Both the position numbers and the translations under genes were made by a program. This document shows, in pieces, positions 24,121 through 33,074 of a DNA stretch of 64,000 nucleotides. Positions within the stretch are counted from its first letter, which is position 1; each line of letters starts with the position of its first letter. Where the stretch lies: positions 1 through 64,000 of the forward strand of contig JANNRA010000032.1 of NCBI GenBank assembly GCA_031401035.1. The letters are read 5' to 3'. Source of the stretch: JANNRA01 sp031401035. GTDB taxonomy: Bacteria; Desulfobacterota; Binatia; HRBIN30; CADEER01. The notes beneath the pieces are model-generated. The model was not told where the DNA came from. It saw nothing but the letters and a program-made list of their open reading frames with translations, and did not search any database.

Positions 24121-25527
24121 ATGATGAAACGTGCCGTCGATCTCCTGATCTCCTCCATTGGCCTGCTGATCCTGCTGCCGCTGCTATTGCTCGTAGCACT
24201 TCTCATCAAGCTGGACGGTTCGGGACCTGTGTTCTTCCGCCAGCCGCGCGTCGGCCTCGATGGCCGTCTGTTTCGGATCTTCAAGTTTCGCAGCATGGTC
24301 AATGGAGCCTACAAAATGGGATCGCGCTTGACGACCAAGCGCGATCCGCGTGTCACCCGGGTCGGGCAGATCCTGCGTTGGTTCAAGATCGACGAGCTGC
24401 CGCAGCTGATCAATGTCCTGGTTGGCGACATGAGCCTGATCGGCCCTCGTCCGGAGGATCCGCATTTCGTTCGCGTCTACTCAACGTCCCAGCGCGCCGT
24501 CCTCTCCGTGCGCCCCGGCATGGTGGGGCCGAGCCAGATTCTCGGCCGTGATGAACTCGAGAGCTATCCGGAGGGCCTGGCTGATACCGAGGCGTACTAC
24601 GTCGACCACATCCTCCCCGAGAAGCTCGCCCGCGACCTCGAGTACGTCGAGCGCGCGACATTTTGGGGCGACATGGGTCTGCTGGCACGCGGGATCTGGG
24701 CGACTGTGCGCGGGGCGGTGAAGACCAAGTTCCTCTGGCGGCGCCGCCACCGGGTGGCACTGTTCGGCATCGACTGTGCGCTGACCGCCCTATCCTTCTA
24801 CCTCGCCTTTGTGATTCGCTACGACTTCACATGGCCGCTCGATCCGCGCTTCCTCGTCCTGCCGATCGTTATCACGCTCGGAGCCCGCTCGGTGGCCCTG
24901 ATGTACTTCGGTGCCTATCAAGGGGTGTTCGCCTATTTCGGGTTGTGGGATCTCACTGCGTTGGCGAAGGCCGTGTCGCTGAGCGCGATCATCGCCGCCG
25001 GCCTGACGTTCTTTGTCGGCCTGCAGTCGTTTCCACGCTCGGTGTTTGTCATCGATGGCACGATCATCCTCTTCCTGCTGTCCGGTGTCCGCTATTGCCT
25101 CCGCACCTGGGTGCGGCACGGCTGGCGGCAGCGCGGCCAGCGGCGGCAAAAGGCGCTGGTCGTCGGGGCGGGGTTGGGCGGTGAGCAGATCGCTCGCACG
25201 CTGCTTGAGGATCCGGTTTCTGCGTACCGCCCGGTGGGCTTCATTGACGAGGTGCCGGAACGGTGGGGCTCCCTAATCCACGGTGTGCGCGTCCTCGGGG
25301 GTGCCAGCGAGTTGCCCCTGGCGGTCTCGGCGAATCGCATCCAGGCGGTCTTCGTATGCATGTCTGACCTCAGCGACGCGGCGGCACGCGAGGTCGTCGA
25401 GGTGTGCGAACGGGCCGGCGTGGAGTATCGCATCGTGCCGGCGTTGAGTGATCTGCTGGGTACTGAGCGAGCCGTCAGTGAGCGCCCGGGGTTGACACCA
25501 GGCCCGATGGCGGTCGCGCGGCAATGA
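24121..25527 (+). CDS. Sugar-1-phosphate transferase with reversed domain order
   Basis: The 468-residue protein begins with a membrane helix and a polyprenyl-phosphate sugar-1-phosphate transferase domain (about 1-200): RVGLDGRLFRIFKFRSM (43-59) and DELPQLINVLVGDMSLIGPRP (91-111). It continues with about four membrane helices (about 213-325) and a Rossmann-like CoA-binding_3 domain (KALVVGAGLGGEQIA, 344-357) that ends at 468. In WbaP-type enzymes the membrane/Rossmann part comes first and the transferase last, so the order is reversed here. The second half resembles the front of a CapD/WbpM protein without its dehydratase. It would start glycan repeat units by loading the lipid carrier. Confidence 0.85.
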   Translation: MMKRAVDLLISSIGLLILLPLLLLVALLIKLDGSGPVFFRQPRVGLDGRLFRIFKFRSMVNGAYKMGSRLTTKRDPRVTRVGQILRWFKIDELPQLINVLVGDMSLIGPRPEDPHFVRVYSTSQRAVLSVRPGMVGPSQILGRDELESYPEGLADTEAYYVDHILPEKLARDLEYVERATFWGDMGLLARGIWATVRGAVKTKFLWRRRHRVALFGIDCALTALSFYLAFVIRYDFTWPLDPRFLVLPIVITLGARSVALMYFGAYQGVFAYFGLWDLTALAKAVSLSAIIAAGLTFFVGLQSFPRSVFVIDGTIILFLLSGVRYCLRTWVRHGWRQRGQRRQKALVVGAGLGGEQIARTLLEDPVSAYRPVGFIDEVPERWGSLIHGVRVLGGASELPLAVSANRIQAVFVCMSDLSDAAAREVVEVCERAGVEYRIVPALSDLLGTERAVSERPGLTPGPMAVARQ

Positions 25528-25607
25528 ATTGGCTTTCATGAAGCTGGGAGACTGGGTAGGTTCAGTTCGGGAAGATGACCATTCGGAGCATGGATAGGGG
25601 GACACCA

Positions 25608-26603
25608 ATGGGGGATCTGGTTCTGGTCACGGGCGGGGCCGGCTATGTCGGCTCGCATCTGACGCGCAAGCTCCTGGCACGCGGCCATCGCGTGCGCGTG
25701 CTGGACAACTTCGTGTACGGCGCGCAGGGGCTGGACGAACTCGGGTCGCACCAGGAGCTCGAGCTGATGACCGGCGACATCTGTCAGGAACGCGACGTGA
25801 CGCGCGCCGTTCGCGGCGTGCGTGCCGTGGTAGCGCTGGCGGCGATTGTCGGCGACGCGGCGTGTGATCTCGATCCGGACCGGACCATGTCGATCAATTA
25901 CGACTCGACGCGGATCATGCTGGAGGCGTGTCGCGCCGCCCAGGTGGAACGACTGGTCTTCGCGTCGTCGTGCAGCGTGTACGGAGCCAATGGCACCGAC
26001 ACGGTCGATGAGGACTCGAACATGAATCCGGTTTCACTTTACGCCCGGACACGCATCATGTCCGAGGAGCTCCTGCTCGCCCAGCAGGACGTCGACGTGA
26101 TCATCTTGCGACTGGCGACGGTCTGCGGCGTCTCGGCGCGCATGCGCTTCGATCTCATGGTCAACACGATGACGGCCTGCGCCAGCGCGCAGGGGGCAAT
26201 CCGGGTCAGCGGTGCGAAACAGTGGCGGCCGCACCTGCACGTACAGGACGCTGCGGGGGCCTTCCTGAGCGCGGTGGAGGCGGCCCCGCGGCCGGAGAAG
26301 ATATTCAACGTGGGCACCAGCGAGCAGAACTTCACCGTCGGTGAGATCGCTGAGCGCGTGGCCCAGCAAGTGCCGAACACCGCCATCGAGTACGCCCCGA
26401 ATGGGCACGATCTGCGCAGCTACCGGGTCAGCTTCGAGCGCATCAAGAGCGTCCTCGGCTTCGCCGGCGCGCATACCGTCGACGATGCCATCAGCGAGGT
26501 CGGGCGGCTGATGACCAGCGGCGCGGTCGCCGACTTCCGCCACGACCAGTTCCACAATGCCAAGTGGCTCAGTGCCACCGGCCGTCTGCAAGGGGCTGCG
26601 TGA
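25608..26603 (+). CDS. SDR-family nucleotide-sugar epimerase/dehydratase-like protein
   Basis: The 331-residue protein has an NAD-binding motif TGGAGYVGSH at the N-terminus and an extended-SDR fold. The start at 25608 has GGGGGA upstream at good spacing; an ATG at 25575 is less well placed. The active-site pair is YxxxR (Tyr145, Arg149 in SLYARTRIMSEE), where almost all relatives have YxxxK. The protein may have altered activity or bind without turnover. It overlaps the Gfo/Idh gene by 4 bases, and both could act on the same nucleotide sugar. Confidence 0.85.
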   Translation: MGDLVLVTGGAGYVGSHLTRKLLARGHRVRVLDNFVYGAQGLDELGSHQELELMTGDICQERDVTRAVRGVRAVVALAAIVGDAACDLDPDRTMSINYDSTRIMLEACRAAQVERLVFASSCSVYGANGTDTVDEDSNMNPVSLYARTRIMSEELLLAQQDVDVIILRLATVCGVSARMRFDLMVNTMTACASAQGAIRVSGAKQWRPHLHVQDAAGAFLSAVEAAPRPEKIFNVGTSEQNFTVGEIAERVAQQVPNTAIEYAPNGHDLRSYRVSFERIKSVLGFAGAHTVDDAISEVGRLMTSGAVADFRHDQFHNAKWLSATGRLQGAA

Positions 26604-27667
26604 CGGCGCCGATCAGGGTTGGACTCGTTGGCTGTGGGCGCATTGCCCGCGTGCATCACGCGTACCTGCGGGATCTTCCGCAGGTCGAGTTGATCGGCAC
26701 CTGCGATACCGACGCCGGCGCCCGCGGCGCATTCGCGTTGGAGGCGGGCTTGGCGGAGTTCACCTCGCTGGGGGATCTGCTCGAGCGCGGCCGCCCGCAG
26801 GTGGTGCACGTGCTGACGCCTCCGGCGACGCACGCACCGCTCGCCCTCGAACTGCTGCGCGCCGGGGTCAATGTGTTGGTGGAGAAACCCCTGGCCCTCT
26901 CGACGGGGGACGCGGAGCAGGTGATCGCGGCGGCGCGCAGGGCTGGGCGGTGGGTGACGGTCGATCACAACCGGTGGTTCGACCCGGTCATTCAAGCGGC
27001 AGCGCGGGCGCTGGAGAGCGGCGCGCTGGGCGAGTTGGTGGGCGTCGAGGTGTTCCAGGGGGCCGAAGCCGGCGAGGCGGACAAGGCGCTGGCGGCGGAG
27101 CAGCATTGGAGCGCGCGCCTGCCGGGCGGGGTGCTCAACAACCTGGCGTCGCACCCGCTCTACCTGATGCGGCGTTTTGCCGGGCCGGCGCGCGGCCTGC
27201 GCGTCGTGACGCGGTGCAGCCGCCAAGGACACCTCGAGGAGGTGCGACTCATTGCCGATGGGGAGCGCGCGCTTGGCGCGGTGACCATCTCGCTGCGCGC
27301 CCAGCCATTCATGAATCGGCTGACGTTGCTCGGCAGCGCGGCCAGCATCGAAGTGAATCTGAACAACATGACACTCATCGCGCGGCGACCGCGCCAGCTT
27401 CCGAAGCTGGTCGGGAAGGTGTGGCCGAATCTCAATGAAGCGATGCAGTTGGTGGCGGCGACGGCCCGCAACACACTCGCCTACGCGACCGGCCGGCAGC
27501 GCTTCTACCCGGGTATCGGCGTACACCTGCAGGCGCTGTACGCGCAGGTGGCGGCGGGCGGCGATCCGCCGGTCAGCGCGGCCGAAGGGCTCGATGTCGT
27601 CGCCTGGTATGACGAGATCCTCGCGCACGGACGCATCGTCGCGCCGGCCGAGGCGCTGGCCAGCTGA
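26600..27667 (+). CDS. Gfo/Idh/MocA-family oxidoreductase
   Basis: The 355-residue protein has an N-terminal Rossmann fold (IRVGLVGCGRIARVHHAYL) and the family motif VEKPLALS followed by a catalytic-type region (VTVDHNRWFDPV). It likely oxidises or reduces a sugar or nucleotide sugar with NAD(P). The GTG at 26600 shares bases with the stop of the preceding SDR gene; an upstream start at 26564 would run through that gene. Between two SDR genes, it probably belongs to a sugar-modification branch of the locus. Confidence 0.9.
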   Translation: MTAPIRVGLVGCGRIARVHHAYLRDLPQVELIGTCDTDAGARGAFALEAGLAEFTSLGDLLERGRPQVVHVLTPPATHAPLALELLRAGVNVLVEKPLALSTGDAEQVIAAARRAGRWVTVDHNRWFDPVIQAAARALESGALGELVGVEVFQGAEAGEADKALAAEQHWSARLPGGVLNNLASHPLYLMRRFAGPARGLRVVTRCSRQGHLEEVRLIADGERALGAVTISLRAQPFMNRLTLLGSAASIEVNLNNMTLIARRPRQLPKLVGKVWPNLNEAMQLVAATARNTLAYATGRQRFYPGIGVHLQALYAQVAAGGDPPVSAAEGLDVVAWYDEILAHGRIVAPAEALAS

Positions 27668-27669
27668 CC

Positions 27670-28644
27670 GTGACAACGGCTCTGGTCACCGGCGCGTCGG
27701 GATTCCTCGGCGCGGCCATCGTCGCGCGTCTGCGCGCCGATGGCGTGCGGGTCCGGGCGCTGGTGCGCCCTGGTCGCGCCTGCGCGGCGGATGAGCGCTG
27801 CGAGGGTGACCTGTGCGATGATGCAGCCTTGGCGCGCGCGGTCGCCGGCGTCGATTGGGTCATCCACGCCGGGGCTCGCGTCAGGACGACAGGGCCGTGG
27901 GAGGAGTTCGAATCGACCAATGTTCGGGCGACGCGCGAGCTCATCCGGCTGGCTGTCGCCGCTGGCGTCGGTCGGATCGTGCACGTGAGTTCGCTCAGCG
28001 TCTACGCAGTGCCGCGCAACAATGCCGTGGTTAGAGAAGACGACGCCTACGACGATGGCGGTGGCGAACGCGGGTCCTACGCGCGCTCGAAGCTGCTCGC
28101 CGACCAGGCGGCGATGGCCGCGATTGGGCAGGGCGCGCCCGTCACGGTGGTGCGACCGGGTCTCCTCTACGGCCCAGGGCGCCGCCCGTCGCTGGCACGG
28201 AAGTCGGCGGCGCTCGGGCCCTTCCGCTTGGTCCTCGCGAGTCCCGGCTATCTGCTGCCGCTGGCGTACGTGGATAACGTCGCCGACGCGATCGCGCTCG
28301 CCGTGGCGAGCGACCGCGCCCGTGGGCGCGCCTACACCATTGTCGACGTCCACGCCCGGCAGGCCGACTACGCTCGCTACTATCGTCGTGTCACGGGTGC
28401 CAGCTGGCGACTGGTCTATCCGCCGCTGCGCCTGGTTCGGCTGGCCGCGACGTTGCTCGAGCGCGGCTTCCGGCTGGTCGGGCGGCGCGCGCCGATTACG
28501 CGCCATCAGGTCGAACGCACCCTCCGCAGTGCGACGTTTGTAACGCGGCGGGCCCAGGACGAGCTGGGCTGGCAGCCGCGCGTGCCTGTGACCGAGGCGC
28601 TGCGCCGGACGCTGGCGGCGACCGCGGCCCCGACGCCAGCATGA
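27670..28644 (+). CDS. SDR-family NAD-dependent epimerase/dehydratase
   Basis: The 324-residue protein starts at a GTG two bases after the preceding stop. The cofactor motif is TGASGFLGAAIV and the active-site motif YARSK is intact (Tyr137, Lys141). The C-terminal part is longer and less typical for UDP-sugar epimerases and resembles 3-beta-HSD-like or 4-reductase members. The substrate is unknown. It ends in a 4-base overlap with a GT4 gene. Confidence 0.87.
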   Translation: MTTALVTGASGFLGAAIVARLRADGVRVRALVRPGRACAADERCEGDLCDDAALARAVAGVDWVIHAGARVRTTGPWEEFESTNVRATRELIRLAVAAGVGRIVHVSSLSVYAVPRNNAVVREDDAYDDGGGERGSYARSKLLADQAAMAAIGQGAPVTVVRPGLLYGPGRRPSLARKSAALGPFRLVLASPGYLLPLAYVDNVADAIALAVASDRARGRAYTIVDVHARQADYARYYRRVTGASWRLVYPPLRLVRLAATLLERGFRLVGRRAPITRHQVERTLRSATFVTRRAQDELGWQPRVPVTEALRRTLAATAAPTPA

Positions 28645-29876
28645 GCGACGGCCGTGCGCGGACCACGGTGCTCTTTGTCGAGGCGTCGAGTGGCGGGGTG
28701 CTGGGCGGTTCGCTCACCGGACTCTACCACCTGATTCGCGGCCTGGACCGCGGTCGCTATGGCGCCGCCATGGCGCTCTATGAACCGAAGTCGATCGAAG
28801 GCGAACTGGCACGACTCGACGTCACCGTCCACCACGTGGCGCGTCGTCGTCTCCCGAAGCAGCATGCGCTGCTCGAATCCGATTCCTATCGGCGCGCCAA
28901 GTCCGTCGGTGTGGTGCGGAGCGTGCTCCGCGGCGGTCGCCAGACGGCTCGGCTGTTGGCTGAGGAGCTGCCGGCAGCGCTGGCACTGGCGCGCATCATC
29001 CGGCGCGAGCGCGTCGACGTGGTCCACCTCGGCAACGGCGTCCGGGCGAACTTCGACGGCGTCCTTGCCGGTCTGCTGGCCGGGGTGCCTGTGATCTGTC
29101 ACGTCAAGGGATTCGAGAAGTACGGCGCGCGCGAGCGCTGGGCGGCGCGGCGCACGACGCTCCTGTGCATGACTGAGGCGATCCTGCGGTACTGCCACGA
29201 GCATGGCCTGCGCAGTTCCGATGAGCATGTTGTCTACGATGCCGTCGACGAGGCCTGGCTGGCACCACAGCGGCCGGCGGAGGTGGTTCGCGCCGAACTC
29301 GGGGTGCCACTCGGCGCGCCCTGTATCGGCATTGCGGGCAATATTCAGGAGTGGAAGGGGCAGCTCGTGCTGATCGAGGCGTTGGGGCGGCTGACGGCGC
29401 GGCAGGATGTGCACTGCGTCGTCGCCGGCGGCGTGCATCGCGCTGGCGAACCGTATGCCGAGGCGCTCCGGAGCCGCGTCGTCGCACTCGGGCTGAGCGC
29501 GCGTGTCCACCTGGCCGGATTTCGGGCCGACATCCCCGACGTCATGCGTGGCTGGGACGTTGTCGTGCACGCTTCGGTGCGACCAGAGCCATTCGGCCGC
29601 GTGATCTTGGAGGGCATGCTGCTCGGCAAGCCGGTCATCGCCACCAACGGCGGCGGCGTGCCCGAGTTGCTGACGCACGGGCATACCGGATATCTCGTCC
29701 CCCCCGGCGATGCCGGGGCCCTGGCGGCGACACTCGAGGCAGTGCTCGCCGATCCCGACGCGGCCCGGGCGGTTGGTGCGCAGGCGCGCCAGTGGGCCCA
29801 GGATCGCTTCTCGCTCAAGCGGCACGTTGCCGACATGGCCGCTATCTACGATTACGCTACGAGGACACGCCACTGA
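28641..29876 (+). CDS. GT4-family glycosyltransferase
   Basis: The 411-residue cytoplasmic enzyme has a Gly-rich acceptor-side loop near the N-terminus (GGVLGGSLTGLYHLIRGL) and a typical GT4 C-terminal half: GNIQEWKGQ, HLAGFRADIPDVM, and the EX7E-type motif region RPEPFGRVILEGMLLGKPVIATNGGG. It would add a sugar to the lipid-linked repeat unit. The start overlaps the preceding SDR gene and the stop overlaps the carbamoyltransferase start by one base. Confidence 0.9.
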   Translation: MSDGRARTTVLFVEASSGGVLGGSLTGLYHLIRGLDRGRYGAAMALYEPKSIEGELARLDVTVHHVARRRLPKQHALLESDSYRRAKSVGVVRSVLRGGRQTARLLAEELPAALALARIIRRERVDVVHLGNGVRANFDGVLAGLLAGVPVICHVKGFEKYGARERWAARRTTLLCMTEAILRYCHEHGLRSSDEHVVYDAVDEAWLAPQRPAEVVRAELGVPLGAPCIGIAGNIQEWKGQLVLIEALGRLTARQDVHCVVAGGVHRAGEPYAEALRSRVVALGLSARVHLAGFRADIPDVMRGWDVVVHASVRPEPFGRVILEGMLLGKPVIATNGGGVPELLTHGHTGYLVPPGDAGALAATLEAVLADPDAARAVGAQARQWAQDRFSLKRHVADMAAIYDYATRTRH

Positions 29877-31654
29877 TGATCATTCTCGGCATCTCCTGCT
29901 TCTACCATGATGCCGCGGCCGCCCTGCTGGTCGACGGCCAACTGATCGCCGCGTCGGAAGAAGAGCGCTTCTCTCGCAAGAAGCACGATGCGGGCTTCCC
30001 GCGCTTGGCGATTCAGTTCTGCCTCGAGCAGGCGGGCATCGGCATTCAGGACGTCGATCACGTGGTCTTCTACGAGAAGCCGTTCGTGAAGTTCGAGCGC
30101 ATCCTCACCACATCGCTGCAAACCGTGCCGCGCTCGTGGAAAGTGTTCGGCGATGCCATGACGACCTGGCTGCTCGACAAGCTGTGGGTGAAGAACTTCA
30201 TTCGCCAGGAACTTGGCCTGCCGAACGACAAGATCTTGTTCAGTGAGCACCATCTCTCGCACGCCTCCAGCGCCTTCCTCTGCTCGCCGTTTGAGGAGGC
30301 AGCGATCCTCACCGTCGACGGGGTCGGCGAATGGGCGTGCGCGACGTTCGGTCGCGGCCGCGGCAGCGAGGTGTCGCTGATGCGCGAGATCCGCTTCCCC
30401 CATTCCGTTGGGCTGCTGTACAGCGCCTTCACCGCGTTTCTCGGGTTCGAGGTCAACGAGGGTGAGTACAAGGTGATGGGCATGGCGCCGTACGGCGAGC
30501 CCAAATACGTCGAGAAGGTCGAGAAGCTTTACACGGTCCAGGCGGACGGCAGCTTGTGGCTCGACATGAGCTACTTTTGCTTTCACCACTCGACGACCCG
30601 TACCTACAATCAGAAGTTCGTCGATCTGTTCGGCGAGCCGCGCGACCCGGACTGGCTGTTCTTCACCGTGGGGTCCGGGTTCCCGCCGTACTTCGGCGAC
30701 CGGCCCGATGATTTCGATCGCATCGCGGACCGCAACCAGTACTACGCCGATATTGCCGCCAGCATTCAGCATTGCACCGAGGAGATCGTCCTCGCCATGG
30801 CCCGTGCCCTACATGCGGAGACAGGACTCACGAAGCTGTGCATGGCGGGCGGCGTGGCGCTCAACAGCGTCGCCAACGGTCGCATTATGAAGGAGACGCC
30901 GTTCACCGACCTGTTCGTCCAGCCGGCGGCCGGCGATGGTGGCGGCGCCCTCGGCGCGGCGCTGTTCGCGCAACACTGCGTGCTCGGCGCGCCGCGCAGC
31001 TTCCGCATGGAGCACGCGTATTGGGGCAAGTCGTACACCGACGGCCAGATCGGCGACTATCTGCGGGGCGCCAATATTGCGCATACGCGCTGCAGCAACG
31101 AGGACCAGCTGCTTGATCGGGTCGTCGATCACCTGCGCCAGGGGCATGTCATTGGCTGGTTCCAGAACCGTTTCGAATGGGGCCCGCGCGCGTTGGGCGC
31201 GCGCAGCATCATCGCCGATCCCGGGCGTCAGGACATGAAGGATATCGTCAATACCAAGATCAAGTTTCGCGAACCCTTCCGTCCGTTCGCGCCGTCGGTA
31301 ACCGTCGAGGCGGCATCGCGCTTCTTCGAGATCGAGGAGCCCGCGCGCCACTATCCCGCTCGATTCATGCTGTATGTCGTCGACGTCAAGCCGGGGCAGG
31401 GCGACAAGCTGCCGGCCATCACGCACGTCGACAACACCGCGCGGTTGCAAACCGTGCACCGTGCAGAGAGCCCACTCTATTACGGACTCATCGAGCGCTT
31501 CGGCCAGGCGACCGGCGTCCCGGTCGTGCTCAACACATCCTTCAATCTCAAGGGCGAACCGATCGTCACCACTCCGGCCCAGGCGCACAGCACCTTCTCG
31601 CGCAGCGGCATGGACGCACTGGTGGTCGGCAACAGCATCGTCACCAAGGCGTGA
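29876..31654 (+). CDS. Carbamoyltransferase (NodU/CmcH family)
   Basis: The 592-residue enzyme transfers a carbamoyl group from carbamoyl phosphate to a hydroxyl, probably on a sugar. The N-terminal Kae1-like half begins MIILGISCFYHDAAAAL, with the metal-type motif SEHHLSHASSAF and VDGVGEWA. The C-terminal half has EWGPRALGARSI and VLNTSFNLKGEPIV, both family hallmarks. It is full length. It overlaps the SGNH gene by 4 bases, and a DUF5989 protein follows; these three probably form a decorating unit. Confidence 0.93.
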   Translation: MIILGISCFYHDAAAALLVDGQLIAASEEERFSRKKHDAGFPRLAIQFCLEQAGIGIQDVDHVVFYEKPFVKFERILTTSLQTVPRSWKVFGDAMTTWLLDKLWVKNFIRQELGLPNDKILFSEHHLSHASSAFLCSPFEEAAILTVDGVGEWACATFGRGRGSEVSLMREIRFPHSVGLLYSAFTAFLGFEVNEGEYKVMGMAPYGEPKYVEKVEKLYTVQADGSLWLDMSYFCFHHSTTRTYNQKFVDLFGEPRDPDWLFFTVGSGFPPYFGDRPDDFDRIADRNQYYADIAASIQHCTEEIVLAMARALHAETGLTKLCMAGGVALNSVANGRIMKETPFTDLFVQPAAGDGGGALGAALFAQHCVLGAPRSFRMEHAYWGKSYTDGQIGDYLRGANIAHTRCSNEDQLLDRVVDHLRQGHVIGWFQNRFEWGPRALGARSIIADPGRQDMKDIVNTKIKFREPFRPFAPSVTVEAASRFFEIEEPARHYPARFMLYVVDVKPGQGDKLPAITHVDNTARLQTVHRAESPLYYGLIERFGQATGVPVVLNTSFNLKGEPIVTTPAQAHSTFSRSGMDALVVGNSIVTKA

Positions 31655-32841
31655 CCGAGCCGTCACGAGGCCGCCGGCTGCTCGGCGGCCTCCTCCTGAT
31701 GAGCTTCGGCGTCGGGATGGCGCTGCTTGTTCTCGAAGCCGGCGTCCGTATCCTGCACCTCGTCCCGGATCGATTCTGGCGCCCCGACCCGCTGCTCGGC
31801 ACCGCGTTAGTGCCCGATGCGGACGGTTGGTGGACCCAGGAGGAGCATGAGTTCTTCGTCCCGGTGACCATCAATTCCGCCGGTCGGCGCGATCTCGATC
31901 GCGCCGGTGTGAAAGCGCCCGGGACCTTTCGTATCCTCCTGCTCGGCGACTCGTTCGTCGAAGCGCTGCAGGTGCCGATCGAGGCGACCTTCGCGCGTGG
32001 ACTTGAGCGCGCCCTGACCCGCCCGGGTGGGCCGACGGTGGAGGTCGTGAGCATGGGCGTGAGTGGCTATGGCTCCGCCAGCGAGTACCTCTGGTACCGC
32101 GAGGTCGGGCGCCGCTTCGGCGCCGACTTGGTCCTGCTGTCGTTCTATCCGGGCAACGACGTGCGCAACAACAGCCCGACGCTCGAGTCCGCGCTGCGGC
32201 CGCTGTACGGCCCGGATGGAACGCTGCAGAGGGTGGACGGCGGCCGCGGTGGGGAGGGGGCGGTGCGTGGTGGCGGCTGGTCGAAGGCCTACACCTACCT
32301 GCGCAAGCTGGTCCTCTCGCGCCAGCCGGTGCTGGCCGCACGCCTGGCGGAGTGGGGGCTGGTCGATCGTACGGCGCTGCGGCCGGTGCCAATGCAGGCC
32401 GGGGTGCCGGTCGACTACTGGGTGTTTGCGACCGCGCCGCCGCCGGACTGGCAGGAGGCCTGGCGGCATACCGAGGGTATCTTGCGTGCCCTGCGCGACG
32501 CGGTCCGCGCCGATGGTGCGGAGCTGGTGATCATGGTGGTCACCTCCCGCGAACAGGTCTACTCCGCCGACTGGGCGGCGCTCCAGGCGACGTACCCGGC
32601 CATGCGTGCCAGCAGTTGGGACCTGGACGGCCCCGAGCGCCGCGTCCTCGGCTGGTGCGCGCGCGAGCAGGTTGGCTGCGTCGCGTTATCGCCCGCATTT
32701 CGCGCCGTGCGCGAGGGCGCGCCGCGGCTTCATTGGCAATACGACGGACACTGGACCGCCGCCGGCCACGCCCTGGCGGCGCAGACGATGGCGCAGGCCC
32801 TCAGCGCGAAGGTGCCGGCGACGGATATGGAGGCTCGATGA
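31651..32841 (+). CDS. Membrane-anchored SGNH/GDSL hydrolase-like protein
   Basis: The 396-residue protein starts at a GTG overlapping the carbamoyltransferase stop. One membrane helix (about 10-30) anchors it, and the rest would face the periplasm. The SGNH blocks are visible: GDSF with Ser101, GVSGYGSASEYL, YPGNDVRNN, and the C-terminal DGHWTAAGH with the Asp-His pair. Family members act as esterases or acyltransferases on glycans. Coupling to the carbamoyltransferase suggests a role in making or removing an ester-type decoration. Confidence 0.85.
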   Translation: MTEPSRGRRLLGGLLLMSFGVGMALLVLEAGVRILHLVPDRFWRPDPLLGTALVPDADGWWTQEEHEFFVPVTINSAGRRDLDRAGVKAPGTFRILLLGDSFVEALQVPIEATFARGLERALTRPGGPTVEVVSMGVSGYGSASEYLWYREVGRRFGADLVLLSFYPGNDVRNNSPTLESALRPLYGPDGTLQRVDGGRGGEGAVRGGGWSKAYTYLRKLVLSRQPVLAARLAEWGLVDRTALRPVPMQAGVPVDYWVFATAPPPDWQEAWRHTEGILRALRDAVRADGAELVIMVVTSREQVYSADWAALQATYPAMRASSWDLDGPERRVLGWCAREQVGCVALSPAFRAVREGAPRLHWQYDGHWTAAGHALAAQTMAQALSAKVPATDMEAR

Positions 32842-33017
32842 AGGTCGGCGAAGGTTTGAAGAACCGCCTCGGCATTGCCGGGGAGCTGCTCTCGTTTCTC
32901 TGGCAACAGAGAATGTGGTGGCTCATACCTATGGTGATTATGTTGCTCGCGGTTGGCGGGCTGCTCGTGACAGCGCAGAGCAGTGCGCTGGGTCCATTCA
33001 TTTATACCCTGTTCTGA
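32838..33017 (+). CDS. Small membrane protein, DUF5989 family
   Basis: The 59-residue protein has one strong membrane helix (WWLIPMVIMLLAVGGLLVTA) and ends QSSALGPFIYTLF. The WWLIP and QSSALxPFIYTLF parts match the DUF5989 family, which is often found beside carbamoyltransferases. Its ATG lies in a 4-base overlap with the SGNH gene, so it is part of the same unit. It probably acts as a small membrane partner; its biochemical role is unknown. Confidence 0.85.
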   Translation: MKVGEGLKNRLGIAGELLSFLWQQRMWWLIPMVIMLLAVGGLLVTAQSSALGPFIYTLF

Positions 33018-33074
33018 TGCCGGGGGGCCGCGGAGCTCGGCCACTACTGCCGGGGGGATGATCGGGAATGCCAG

